Source of the DNA: Symbiodinium natans
Lineage: Eukaryota > Sar > Dinophyceae > Suessiales > Symbiodiniaceae
Length of the DNA stretch: 13,914 nt
Assembly: GCA_905221605.1 (NCBI GenBank)
Contig: CAJNDS010001575.1
Location: 1-13,914, forward strand
Direction of reading: 5' to 3'
Shown: positions 1 through 8,195 of the stretch, piece after piece
Numbering within the stretch: position 1 is the first letter of the stretch
Layout of the letters: each line of letters starts with the position of its first letter
Notes under the pieces: generated by a model
The model's input: only the letters and a program-made list of their open reading frames with translations
Databases searched by the model: none
What the model was told of the DNA's origin: nothing
Program-made: the position numbers and the translations under genes

Positions 1-155
1 CCCTGAACCCCAAATCCTAAACCCTGAACCCCAAATCCTAAACCCTGAATCCTTAACCCTAAACCCTAAACCCTAAACCCTCAACCCTAACACCCTAAAC
101 CCTAAACCCTAAACCCTAAACCCTAAACCCTAAACCCTAAACCCTAAACCCTCAA
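1..155. repeat. Telomeric CCCTAAA heptamer array
   Basis: The + strand carries CCCTAAA units, the C-rich strand expected at the left end of a chromosome that uses TTTAGGG telomeres (plants, some green algae, dinoflagellates). Eight perfect units run from 93 to 148. The first ~56 bases keep the 7-bp register but are variant units: CCCTGAA, CCCCAAA and TCCTAAA occur in that order twice (1-42), followed by CCCTGAA and TCCTTAA. One 8-bp unit breaks the phase at 85-92. The array decays at 149-155 into unique DNA, which runs to about 222. Having variants outside and perfect units inside is the reverse of what is usual at a chromosome tip, so this may be the internal edge of a longer telomere or an interstitial block. 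Confidence 0.93.
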
Positions 156-222
156 GGCCAGGATAAATAGAAATTGTACGTGTTTCACTACGAGTATGTG
201 GTACAATTCCTTCATCCTTCAC

Positions 223-600
223 GGCCCCAGCCCCCCCCCCAACCCCCCCCCACCCCCCCGCCACCCCCCCCCCACCCCCCTTCCCCCCACCCGAGGGGGG
301 CCCCAAAAAAGTTTCCCCCCCCTCCTCCTCACGAACACCCCCTCCCCCCCCACACCCGCCCCCCCCCACCCCCCCCCCCCACCCTCCCCCACCCCACCCC
401 CCCCCCCCACCCTCCCCCACCCCCCCCCTCCCACCCCCCCCCCCCCCCAACCCCCCAAAAAAAGTTGTTTCACGCATGCTTGGTTCGGCTTTGCAATCGC
501 ATGATGCCCCCCCACCCCCCACCCCCCGCAAGGCCCCCCCACCCCCCGCAGCCCCCCCCCCCCCCCCCAACCCACCCCCCACCCCCACCCCCAAAGCTCC
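223..600. repeat. C-rich low-complexity block (G-rich on minus strand)
   Basis: Long C runs are broken by single A, T or CA/CT steps, giving an extreme strand asymmetry: almost no G on the + strand except around 290-310, a unique island at about 462-508, and scattered bases after it. The minus strand therefore has many G runs of three or more, which could form G-quadruplexes, and the plus strand could form i-motifs. Reading frames through it give only poly-Pro or poly-Gly strings and are not genes. Lengths of the C runs may be unreliable in raw sequence data. Its position between telomere and satellite suggests a telomere-associated sequence. Confidence 0.85.
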
Positions 601-609
601 GCCTGCCAG

Positions 610-683
610 ATTGGCTCCCAAGCCAAAATTGGCTTCCAAATGCATTGCTTCCCAAAGCCCAAAATTGCTTTCCAAAGCCCAAA
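610..683. repeat. Short degenerate tandem repeat, 16-20 bp unit
   Basis: Four adjacent units each begin ATTG and carry a CTTCCAA-like core (610-627, 628-643, 644-663, 664-683). The last two are nearly identical 20-mers, ATTGCTTCCCAAAGCCCAAA and its one-base variant. The array sits directly between the C-rich block and satellite 1 and looks like a small independent expansion. Confidence 0.7.
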
Positions 684-686
684 ATA

Positions 687-3600
687 AGGCCCCTCAGAGC
701 TCCAGGTTTCACCTCCTTTAGGCCAGCCCGAGCTCCAGGTTTCACCTCTTTTTAGGGTCCCCAAGAGCTCCAGGTTTCATTTTTTTTTAGATTCCCGAAA
801 GCTCAGGTTTCACCTTCCTTTAGGCCCCCCGAGAGCTCCAGGTTTCACCTTCCTTCAGCCCCCAAGAGCTCCAGGTTTCATTTCCTTTAGGCCTGCGAGA
901 GCTCTGGGGGCTCCAGGTTTCACCTCTTTTTAGGCCCCCAAGAGCGCCAGGTTTCACCTTCGGCCCACGAGAGCTCCAGGTTTCACCTCCTTTAGGCCCT
1001 CCGAGAGCTCCAAGTTTCACCTTCCTTTAGGTTCCGAGAGTCACCTCCTTTAGGCCCCCCGAGACCTCCAGGCTTCACCTTCCTTTAGGCCCCCCTTTAG
1101 GCCCCCGAGAGCTGAAGGCTTCACCTCCTTTAGGGCCCCCAAGAGCTCCAGGCTTCACCTCCTTTAAGGACCCCGAGAGCTCCAGGTTTCACCTCCTTTA
1201 GGGCTCCCGAGAGCTCCAGGTTTCACCTTCCTTTAAGGCCCCCGAGAGCTCCAGGTTTCACCTTCCTTTAAGGCGCCCGAGAGCTCCAGGTTTCACCTCC
1301 TTTAGGGCCCCCGAGAGCTCCAGGTTTCACCTTCCTTTAAGGCCCCCGAGAGCTCCAGGTTTCACCTCCTTTAGGGCTCCCGAGAGCTCCAGGTTTCACC
1401 TTGGCCCCCGAGAGCTCCAGGCTTCACCTCCTTTAGGGTTTCGAGAGCTCCAGGTTTCACCTTCCTTTAAGGCCCCCGAGAGCTCCAGGTTTCACCTCCT
1501 TTAGGGCCCCCGAGAGCTCCAGGTTTCACCTCCGGGCCCCCGAGAGCTCCAGGTTTCACCTTGGCCCCCCGAGAGCTCCAGGCTTCACCTCCTTTAGGGT
1601 TTCGAGAGCTCCAGGTTTCACCTTCCTTTAAGGCCCCCGAGAGCTCCAGGTTTCACCTCCTTTAGGGCCCCCGAGAGCTCCAGGTTTCACCTCCTTTAGG
1701 GCCCCCGAGAGCTCCAGGTTTCACCTTCCTTTAAGGCCCCCGACAGCTCCAGGTTTCACCTCCTTTAGGGCCCCCAAGAGCTACAGGTTTCACCTTCCTT
1801 TACGAGAGCTTCAGGTTTCACCCCCTTTAAGGCACCCGAGAGCTCCAGGTTTCACCTCCAGGTTTCACCTTCCTTTCAGGCCCCCGAGAGCTCCAGGTTT
1901 CACCTCCTTTAGGGCCCCCGAGAGCTCCAGGTTTCACCTTCTTTAAAGGCACCCGAGAGCTCCAGGTTTCACCTCCTTTAGGGCCCCCGAGAGCTCCAGG
2001 TTTCACCTTCCTTTAAGGCCACCGAGAGCTCCAGGTTTCACCTCCTTTAGGGCACCCGAGAGCTCCAGGTTTCACCTTCCTTTAAGGCCCCCGAGAGCTC
2101 CAGGTTTCACCTCCTTTAGGGCACCCGAGAGCTCCAGGTTTCACCTTCCTTTATGGGCCCCGAGAGCTCCAGGCTTCGCCTCCTTTAGGGCCCCCGAGAG
2201 CTCCAGGTTTCACCTTCCTTTAAGGCCCCCGAGAGCTCCAGGTTTCACCTCCTTTAAGGCCCCCGAGAGCTCCAGGTTTCACCTCCCTTTAGGGCCCCCG
2301 AGAGCTCCAGGTTTCACCTCCTTTAGAGCCGCCGAGAGCTCCAGGTTTCACTTTCCTTTAAGGCCCGCGAGAGCTCCAGGTTTCACTTCCTTTAGGGCCC
2401 CCGAGAGCTCCAGGTTTCACCTTCCTTTAAGGCACCCGAGAGCTCCAGGTTTCACCTCCTTTAGGACCCCCGAGAGGTTTCACCTCCTTTAGGGCCCCCG
2501 AGAGCTCCAGGTTTCACCTTCCTTTAAGGCACCCGAGAGCTCCAGGTTTCACCTCCTTTAGGGCCCCCGAGAGCTCCAGGTTTCACTTTCCTTTAAGGCC
2601 CCCGAGAGCTCCAGGTTTCACTTCCTCCCGAGAGCTCCAGGTTTCACCTTCCTTTAAGGCCCCCGAGAGCTCCAGGTTTCACCTCCTTTAGGGCCCCCGA
2701 GAGCTCCAGGTTTCACCTTCCTTTAAGGCCCCCGAGAGCTCCAGGTCCTTTAAGGCCCCCGAGAGCTCCAGGTTTCACCTCCTTTAGGGCCCCCGAGAGC
2801 TACAGGTTTCACCTTCCCTTAGGGCCCCCGAGAGCTCCAGGTTTCACCTCCTTTAGGGCCCCCGAGAGCTCCAGGTTTCACCTTCCTTTTAAGGCCCCCG
2901 AGAGCTCCAGGTTTCACCTTCCTTTAAGGCCCCCGAGAGCTCCAGGTTTCACCTTCCTTTAAGGTCCCCGAGAGCTCCAGGTTTCACCTCCTTTAGGGCC
3001 CCCGAGAGCTCCAGGTTTCACCTTCCTTTAAGGCCCCCCAAAGCTCCAGGTTTCACCTCCTTTAGGGCCCCCGAGAGCTCCAGGTTTCACCTTCCTTTAA
3101 GGCCCCCGAGAGCTCCAGGTTTCACCTCCTTTAGGGCCGAGAGCTCCAGGTTTCACCTTCCTTTAAGGCCCCGAGAGCTCCAGGTTTCACCTTCCTTTAA
3201 GGCCCCCGAGAGCTCCAGGTTTCACCTCCTTTAAGGCGCCCGAGAGCTCCAGGTTTCACCTCCTTTAAGGCACCCGAGAGCTCCAGGTTTCACATCCTTT
3301 AGGGCCCCCGAGAGCTCCAGGTTTCACCTTCCTTTAAGGCCCCCGAGAGCTCCAGGTTTCACCTCCTTTAGGGCCCCCGAGAGCTCCAGGTTTCACCCTC
3401 CTTTAAGGCCCCGAGAGTTTCACATCCTTTAAGGCCCCCGAGAGCTCCAGGTTTCACCTTCCTTTAAGGCCCCCGAGAGCTCCAGGTTTCACCTCCTTTA
3501 GGGCCCCCGAGAGCTCCAGGTTTCACCTTCCTTTAAGGCCCCCGAGAGCTCCAGGTTTCACCTCCTTTAGGGCGCCCGAGAGCTCCAGGTTTCACCTTCC

Positions 3601-4007
3601 TTTAAGGCACCCGAGAGCTCCAGGTCCTTTAGGGCCCCCGAAAGCTCCAGGTTTCACCTTCCTTTAAGGCCCTCGAGAGCTCCAGGTTTCACCTCCTTTA
3701 GGGCACCCGAGAGCTCCAGGTTTCACCTTCCTTTATGGGCCCCCGAAAGCTCCAGGCTTCACCTCCTTTAGGGCCCCCGAGAGCTCCAGGTTTCACCTTC
3801 CTTTAAGGCCCCCGAGAGCTCCAGGTTTCACCTTCCTCTAAGGCCCCCGAGAGCTCCAGGTTTCACCTCCTTTAGGGCCCCGAGAGCTCCAGGTTTCACC
3901 TTCCTTTCAGGCCGCCGAGAGCTCCAGGTTTCACCTCCTTTAGGGCCCCCGAGAGCTCCAGGTTTCACCTTCCTTTAGGGCCCCCGAGAGCTCCAGGTTT
4001 CACCTCC
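687..4007. repeat. Subtelomeric satellite 1, 34/35-bp alternating units
   Basis: About 3.3 kb, roughly 95 units. All units share the core GAGAGCTCCAGGTTTCACC. Two forms alternate for long stretches: a 34-bp form continuing TCCTTTAGGGCCCCC and a 35-bp form continuing TTCCTTTAAGGCCCCC, so the real period is a 69-bp dimer. I checked this spacing at 3311, 3346 and 3380. Units at the telomere side (687 to about 1140) are more divergent and of mixed length, while the middle is homogeneous, the usual pattern of arrays homogenised by unequal exchange. Scattered partial units (for example near 2472, 2744 and 3416) record internal deletions. No gene is visible in it. Confidence 0.95.
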
Positions 4008-4011
4008 AATT

Positions 4012-5314
4012 CTGGTGCATTTTATGAAGGAGAACTACCTGGCAAGGCCTTCCAAGAGCTGGAAATCCTTATCCTGGTGCATTTTATGAAGGAGAACTAC
4101 CTGGCAATGCCTTCCAAGAGCTGGAAATCCTTATCCTGGTGCATTTTATGAAGGAGAACTACCTGGCAAGGCCTTCCAAGAGCTGGAAACCCTTATCCTG
4201 GTGCATTTTATGAAGGAGAACTACCTGGCAAGGCTTTCCAAGAGCTGGAAATCCTTATCCTGGTGCATTTTATGAAGGAGAACTAGCTGGCAAAGCCTTC
4301 CAAGAGCTGTAAATCCTTATCCTGGTGCATTTTATGAAGGAGAACTAACTACCTGGCAAGGCCTTCCAAGAACTGGAAATCCTTATTCTGGTGCATTTTA
4401 TGAAGGAGAACTACCTGGCAAGGCCTTCCAAGAGCTGGAAATCCTTATCCTGGTGCATTTTATGAAGGAGAACTACCTGGCAATGCCTTCCAAGAGCTGG
4501 AAATCCTTATCCTGGTGCATTTTATGAAGGAGAACTACCTGGCAAGGCCTTCCAAGAGCTGGAAATCCTCATCCTGGTGCATTCTATGAAAGAGAACTAC
4601 CTGGCAAGGCCTTCCAAGAGCTGGAAACCCTTACGCTGGTGCATTTTATGAAGGAGAACTACCTGGCAAGAGCTGGAAATCCTTACCCTGGTGCATTTTA
4701 TGTACATGGCAAGGCCTTCCAAGAGCTGGAAATCCTTATCCTGGTGCATTTTATGAAGGAGAACTGGCAAGGCCTTCCAAGAGCTGGAAATCCTTATCCT
4801 GGTGCATTGTATCAAAGAGAACTACCTGGCAAGGCCTTCCAAGAGCTGGAAATCCTTATCCTGGTGCATTTTATGAAGGAGAACTACCTGGCAAGGCCTT
4901 CCAAGAGCTGGAAATCCTTATCCTGGTGCATTTTACGAAGGAGAACTACCTGGCAAGGCCTTCCAAGAGCTGGAAATCCTTATCCTGGTGCATTTTATGA
5001 AGGAGAATTACGTGACTACGTGGCAAGGCCTTCCAAGAGCTGGAAATCCTCATCCTGGTGCATTTTATGAAGGAGAACTACCTGGCAAGGCCTTCCAAGA
5101 GCTGGAAATCCTTATCCTGGTGCATTTTATGATTGAGAACTACCTGGCAAGGCCTTCCAAGAGCTGGAACTCCTTATCCTGGTGCATTTTATGAAGGAGA
5201 ACTACCTGGCAAGGCCTTCCAAGAGCTAGAAATCCTTAAGGAGAACTACCTGGCAAGGCCTTCCAAGAGCTGGAAATCCTTATACTGGTGCATTTTTTGA
5301 AGGAGAACTACCTG
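4012..5314. repeat. Subtelomeric satellite 2, 62-bp unit
   Basis: About 21 direct copies of a 62-bp unit that starts CTGGTGCATTTTATGAAGG, continues with AGAACTACCTGGCAAGGCC, then TTCCAAGAGCTGGAAATCC and TTATC. Starts at 4012 and 4074 confirm the period. It follows satellite 1 after a 4-base junction and has no evident relation to it. Variants include a short unit near 4669, a unit with a small replacement near 4700, an insertion near 4343 and a truncated unit near 5236. Because 62 is not a multiple of three and the unit has few stops, all frames stay open for long stretches. The resulting ORFs are repeat artefacts and are not annotated. The array ends abruptly in unique DNA at 5315. Confidence 0.95.
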
Positions 5315-5942
5315 ACGCAGGCTCTGCGCGCTGGACAGCTGCTGGGCTGAATGAACCGGAAGCACACAAATACCGTATTGCCATGCTGTTTCGACCTGTG
5401 AGCTTCTAGGCCCTTCAGAACATCACGGTCGGCGACGTCATCTCAGCCATGGGATCTGAAGCCCATAGTCACGAAGCACTGTCGCGGCAGACACATCTGG
5501 CAATCCTGATCAACGGACGATGGCAGCCAGAAGAGCAGCCAGTGGCCGGACCGTTTCTTCTCTTAGAAAAGCTGCCGCGATGCAGGCTACGGCACAAGCA
5601 GTCGCTGGCAGAACATCTGTTTCACGCCAATCTTCATTCGCTCTGACTCTCACAATTCCACAAAAACGGCCGGTCATGGGCTACTCGCTTCTTCTGTGCA
5701 TTGTTGAGCCATGTTGCACCTCTTTCTTGAGCTTGTGGGAAGGTAGGGACGGCCGAGCCTTCCCGTGCTTTTTGTTGCTTGTGCAGCGTGCTTGGGCTCA
5801 ATTCGAATCGTTTTAAAGTCTTCATCCGTGTCCCGCTGCGGCCAGGCAACCATTGGGGTACAAATCTCAATCGTCGCAGCTGTTCGTTTCGTTTTTGGAA
5901 CATGGCCGCTGTCTTGTTTCTCAGGTCGACTGGTGCGACAGC
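5315..5942 (+). other. Unique region without a supportable gene
   Basis: This 628-base stretch separates the satellites from the first credible ORF. Two small overlapping plus-strand ORFs lie in it. One (5449-5646, 65 aa) has no recognisable features. The other (ATG 5520 to TAA 5814-5816, 98 aa) begins with about 55 residues rich in Ala, Arg and Ser and free of acidic residues, which resembles an organelle-targeting presequence. The same frame is open again from 5817 to 6560, so it differs from the downstream ORF by a single stop codon. Whether this is an exon, a broken 5' end or chance cannot be decided here. Confidence 0.45.
5911..5924 (+). other. Possible 3' splice site
   Basis: A pyrimidine-rich run GTCTTGTTTCTCAG is followed by G, which fits an intron acceptor. 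The exon it would create begins at 5925 in the frame of the acidic ORF that follows, 18 bases before that ORF's first ATG. A GGTAGGG at 5742-5748 could be a matching donor, but joining it does not give an open frame through the upstream ORFs I can see. Confidence 0.3.
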
Positions 5943-6560
5943 ATGCTCGAAGACATGTGCGAGGACTTGGAGAGCATAGACCACTCGATTCGCGACTCCG
6001 AACAGGCGGACTTCGAGGACGGGTTCGACGACTGGGACTGGGTCGACAGTGAGATGCAGCGCGAAGCCGAGGAAGATGCGCGTGAGAGAGTACAGTGGAG
6101 CAAAGAAATGGAATTCCAGAATGAATACCGCCAGCGTCTCGCCAACATGACGGTGAAGTACCTGAACATGCAAGGTAGCGAAATCCACACCTCGAAGCCT
6201 TATCCACTCTGCCATGTCGAACCGTGCGAATCTTCCCGGGAAGCCTGGCTGCACACTTTGCACGAAGGAAACAGCCCAGATCGCTGTCTCTCCCTGCGCC
6301 AACTACGTCTCAGACGACAAGAAATTAAGAAGCCTATCCTGGCGGAAACGCTGCAACATCGCAGCGCCAGGGAAGTCTTGCTTCACGATTTGGACAGCGG
6401 TCCTGCAGGACCCATCCCCCTCGACACCACGAAGCTGGTCTTGGGCGGGGACGTGATCACAGACACCTGGAGCTGGCGTGAACTGTTGGGTCACAGCTTG
6501 AGCAACGACGTCGTGCACGTGCAAGTTGTCTACATCTCAGAGAAAGCCACAGGCCCGTAG
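5943..6560 (+). CDS. Hypothetical acidic protein with ubiquitin-like C-terminal half
   Basis: A 205-aa ORF from the first in-frame ATG (5943) to TAG (6558-6560). The frame is open upstream to 5817, so this may be only the 3' exon of a longer gene. Residues 1-60 are strongly acidic (Asp/Glu with Trp around 31-33). Residues 40-75 are charged and probably helical. Residues about 160-197 read KLVLGGDVITD, then WSWRELLG, then VVHVQVVY, a pattern like the second half of a ubiquitin-like fold: a strand with a Gly turn, a Leu-rich segment and a final hydrophobic strand. The next gene has a ubiquitin-like domain at its N-terminus, so this could be a related gene that lost its ankyrin part. Function unknown. 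The minus-strand ORF opposite (5634-6302) looks like a shadow. Confidence 0.5.
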   Translation: MLEDMCEDLESIDHSIRDSEQADFEDGFDDWDWVDSEMQREAEEDARERVQWSKEMEFQNEYRQRLANMTVKYLNMQGSEIHTSKPYPLCHVEPCESSREAWLHTLHEGNSPDRCLSLRQLRLRRQEIKKPILAETLQHRSAREVLLHDLDSGPAGPIPLDTTKLVLGGDVITDTWSWRELLGHSLSNDVVHVQVVYISEKATGP

Positions 6561-6596
6561 AGCTGCCCATGTGAGTACGTTATGTCTCAGCAAGAC

Positions 6597-6714
6597 AAGC
6601 CTGCAGAGCTCCAGTGTGTGCCACGAGAAAGAAACTGAGCAGCGAGCAAAGGCAGGACAGCTTGGTAAGTGCTCGAGCATGGCTTCTCAAGTTGCTTCAC
6701 TGAGCCTGCTTGCA
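6597..6714 (+). repeat. Direct repeat, copy 1 (~118 bp)
   Basis: This aligns with 8366-8484 in the same orientation. Both begin AAGCCTGCAG and share a 44-base core (6620-6663 versus 8389-8432) with one mismatch. The 3' half is looser, with one single-base gap and shared CTTCAC, GAGC and TGCT blocks. The constant offset is 1769 bases up to the gap. The copy lies about 170 bases before the ankyrin ATG and contains a GTAAGT donor-like site that copy 2 lacks. It is either a dispersed repeat or duplicated leader/intron sequence. Confidence 0.75.
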
Positions 6715-6754
6715 CTGCATTGACACGTTTGCACATTGCCGTGTTGTATCAGAC

Positions 6755-6797
6755 CTCCAGGTTTCGCCCCTTGCCCTTGCAACCTGCAGGTTTCGCC
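6755..6797 (+). repeat. Two isolated satellite-1-like motifs
   Basis: CTCCAGGTTTCGCC at 6755 and CTGCAGGTTTCGCC at 6784 match the CTCCAGGTTTCACC core of satellite 1 at 13 and 12 of 14 bases. They lie 29 bases apart, against 34/35 in the array. They are more than 2.7 kb away from that array, in the 5' flank of the ankyrin gene. They may be relics or chance. Confidence 0.35.
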
Positions 6798-6883
6798 TCT
6801 CGAGCACAACTGCATTGGCAGCCTTTCGGTCCAAGAACAGGTCTAAGCGCCGCGTCCAAAAACAAGGAACTCGCGCAGAGCCG

Positions 6884-7951
6884 ATGCTGCACTTCCATTC
6901 AGTGAACGGCGAGCTGGCTCACAGCTGCCCCGTGCATGCTTGCGCCAGCCCGTCCAGCGACCTGGGAATCGAAGAAACGCTGAGAATCTACTTGCACCAA
7001 CAGACAGGCACCCCGCGCTACCGAACCCAGTTCGTCATCGGCCAAAAGAAAGCAGACAACAGCCGTCCCTGGAGAAGATTGGTCCTTTGCTCTATGCTAC
7101 AAAGACATCTCGACATCCAGGTCATCGTCCGAGCATATACTCAAGAAGGATTTGAGCACCTCTTAGACGCAGTGAGAAGGCAGGATGCCAAGCGGGTCAA
7201 GAACGTCCTGGAAGCTTTTGCAGATCCCAACATGTGTATGAGAAGAAGAGACATCGAGCCTATGTATGCTCAACCGCTACAGCTGGCTGTCCACTTGGAA
7301 GACCACGCAGTCGCCAAGATGCTTCTCTTTGCAGCGGCAGACGTCAACAAGCGGATCGGGCAGCAAGTCGACACTCCCTTGCTTACTGCCAGCCGAAACC
7401 AGGACTTGAATATGATGCAGCTTCTCTTATACTCCCACGCAAACCCCAACCTCTCAGACGTGCTGCAAAACCCACCCTTGGCGGTTGCCACACACAACCA
7501 AAATCTGAAAATGGTGCGGCTGCTCCTATGCTCCCGCGCCGATCCCAACCTCAGAAATTATAGGGGAGACACACCGTTGCACCACTGCATCAACCATGGC
7601 AACACCGGCGCCATCTCTTCCATGGCTATGCTACTCCGATTTCGCGCTGACCCTCGCGTCGAAAATCGCTGCGACAAGCTGACGCCGCTAGGCTTGGCAG
7701 TCCAGTGGGGCCAATCCAAACCAGCTCGACTGCTGCTGAAGCATCGTGCCCTCTTGCACGAGAAAGCAGCGTCCCGCAGTGCTTTGCACATTGCTGCCGA
7801 GAAAGGCAGCGCAGCATTTCTGCGGCTGCTAGTCGAAGCTAGAGCTGACGTCAACACAACCAACGCCAGCGGCCAAGTGCCGCTACAAGTCCTGCGGAGG
7901 CACCCTCATTTCCGAGACCGCGTCGCTTGCAGACACCTACTGAAGCAATGA
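6884..7951 (+). CDS. Ubiquitin-like domain plus ankyrin-repeat protein
   Basis: A 355-aa single-exon ORF ending TGA at 7949-7951. I chose ATG 6884 because the protein then opens MLHFHSVNGELAHSCPV, which fits the first two strands of a ubiquitin-like fold. The fold appears to continue through TLRIYLHQQTG (about 32-42), PRYRTQFVIGQ (44-54) and DIQVIVRAY (77-85). About seven ankyrin repeats follow, roughly at 90-120, 131-160, 164-194, 197-226, 229-262, 266-294 and 298-328, with a partial eighth to 340. They show TPL or PL helix starts, LLL helix ends and ADPN or ADVN turns. Ankyrin repeats bind proteins, and a ubiquitin-like fold may mediate a second contact. No enzyme motif, signal peptide or membrane segment is seen, so it is likely a soluble adaptor with unknown partners. 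The gene is bracketed by the two 118-bp direct repeats. Confidence 0.85.
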   Translation: MLHFHSVNGELAHSCPVHACASPSSDLGIEETLRIYLHQQTGTPRYRTQFVIGQKKADNSRPWRRLVLCSMLQRHLDIQVIVRAYTQEGFEHLLDAVRRQDAKRVKNVLEAFADPNMCMRRRDIEPMYAQPLQLAVHLEDHAVAKMLLFAAADVNKRIGQQVDTPLLTASRNQDLNMMQLLLYSHANPNLSDVLQNPPLAVATHNQNLKMVRLLLCSRADPNLRNYRGDTPLHHCINHGNTGAISSMAMLLRFRADPRVENRCDKLTPLGLAVQWGQSKPARLLLKHRALLHEKAASRSALHIAAEKGSAAFLRLLVEARADVNTTNASGQVPLQVLRRHPHFRDRVACRHLLKQ

Positions 7952-8195
7952 CCGCAAGAGTCCCACTCGACCTGCAGATGGTCTTGTAGATACTACTGCG
8001 CAAAATCAAATCTGCTTGCACAGACGCAGGAAAAGAATGCGATCCGGTACTGCAAGAAGGGATGGAGGGCCCTCTTGAGCTTCTGCTGTGAAATGTTCAG
8101 CTTTGACGAAATCCGTGCAGCTTGCATTTATCGCTGTAGATTGTATATAGATTGTATTGTAGACCCTTCACACGCACATCCCGTGCATCCCAGCC
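7952..8195. other. Intergenic region, no gene seen
   Basis: This is 244 bases between the ankyrin stop and the zinc-finger relic. An AT-richer patch near 8135-8163 holds TAGATTGTA twice in direct repeat. I see no terminator, RNA gene or polyadenylation signal I would defend. The left end of the Helitron-like element may lie here, but Helitron 5' ends (starting TC after a host A) are too short to place by eye. Confidence 0.5.

Larger units (their letters stand above)
6561..6883 (+). other. Intergenic stretch with repeat copy 1 and two splice-donor-like sites
   Basis: There is no credible ORF between the acidic ORF and the ankyrin gene start. It holds copy 1 of the direct repeat (6597-6714). 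Two sequences look like 5' splice donors: CAT/GTGAGT with GT at 6571 and TTG/GTAAGT with GT at 6665. A pair of satellite-1-like motifs lies at 6755-6797. The ankyrin frame itself is open upstream of its first ATG to about 6710, but without an ATG. Confidence 0.5.

Noticed and set aside
130-764. Pro-rich and Gly-rich ORFs on both strands of the C-rich block
   Set aside because: They exist only because C/G runs contain no stop codons. Composition is homopolymeric, frames overlap on both strands, and there is no domain.
687-4007. CRISPR-like array in satellite 1
   Set aside because: Units are directly contiguous, with no unique spacers between constant repeats, and the context is eukaryotic and telomeric.
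4597-5194. ORFs reading through satellite 2 with repeated MHFMKENY and AGNPYPGAF peptides
   Set aside because: The 62-bp unit shifts frame at each copy and every frame happens to be open. The peptides merely restate the repeat, and unit-length variants break any fixed protein phase.
5780-5800. Possible spliced-leader relic (TTGGGCTCAATTC) before the acidic ORF
   Set aside because: It resembles only part of the dinoflagellate leader TTGGCTCAAG, has an extra base and a mismatch, and lacks the rest of the leader.
5634-6302. Minus-strand 222-aa ORF overlapping the acidic ORF
   Set aside because: It has no recognisable domain and begins and ends within unrelated features. The plus frame has protein-like acidic, helical and ubiquitin-like segments.
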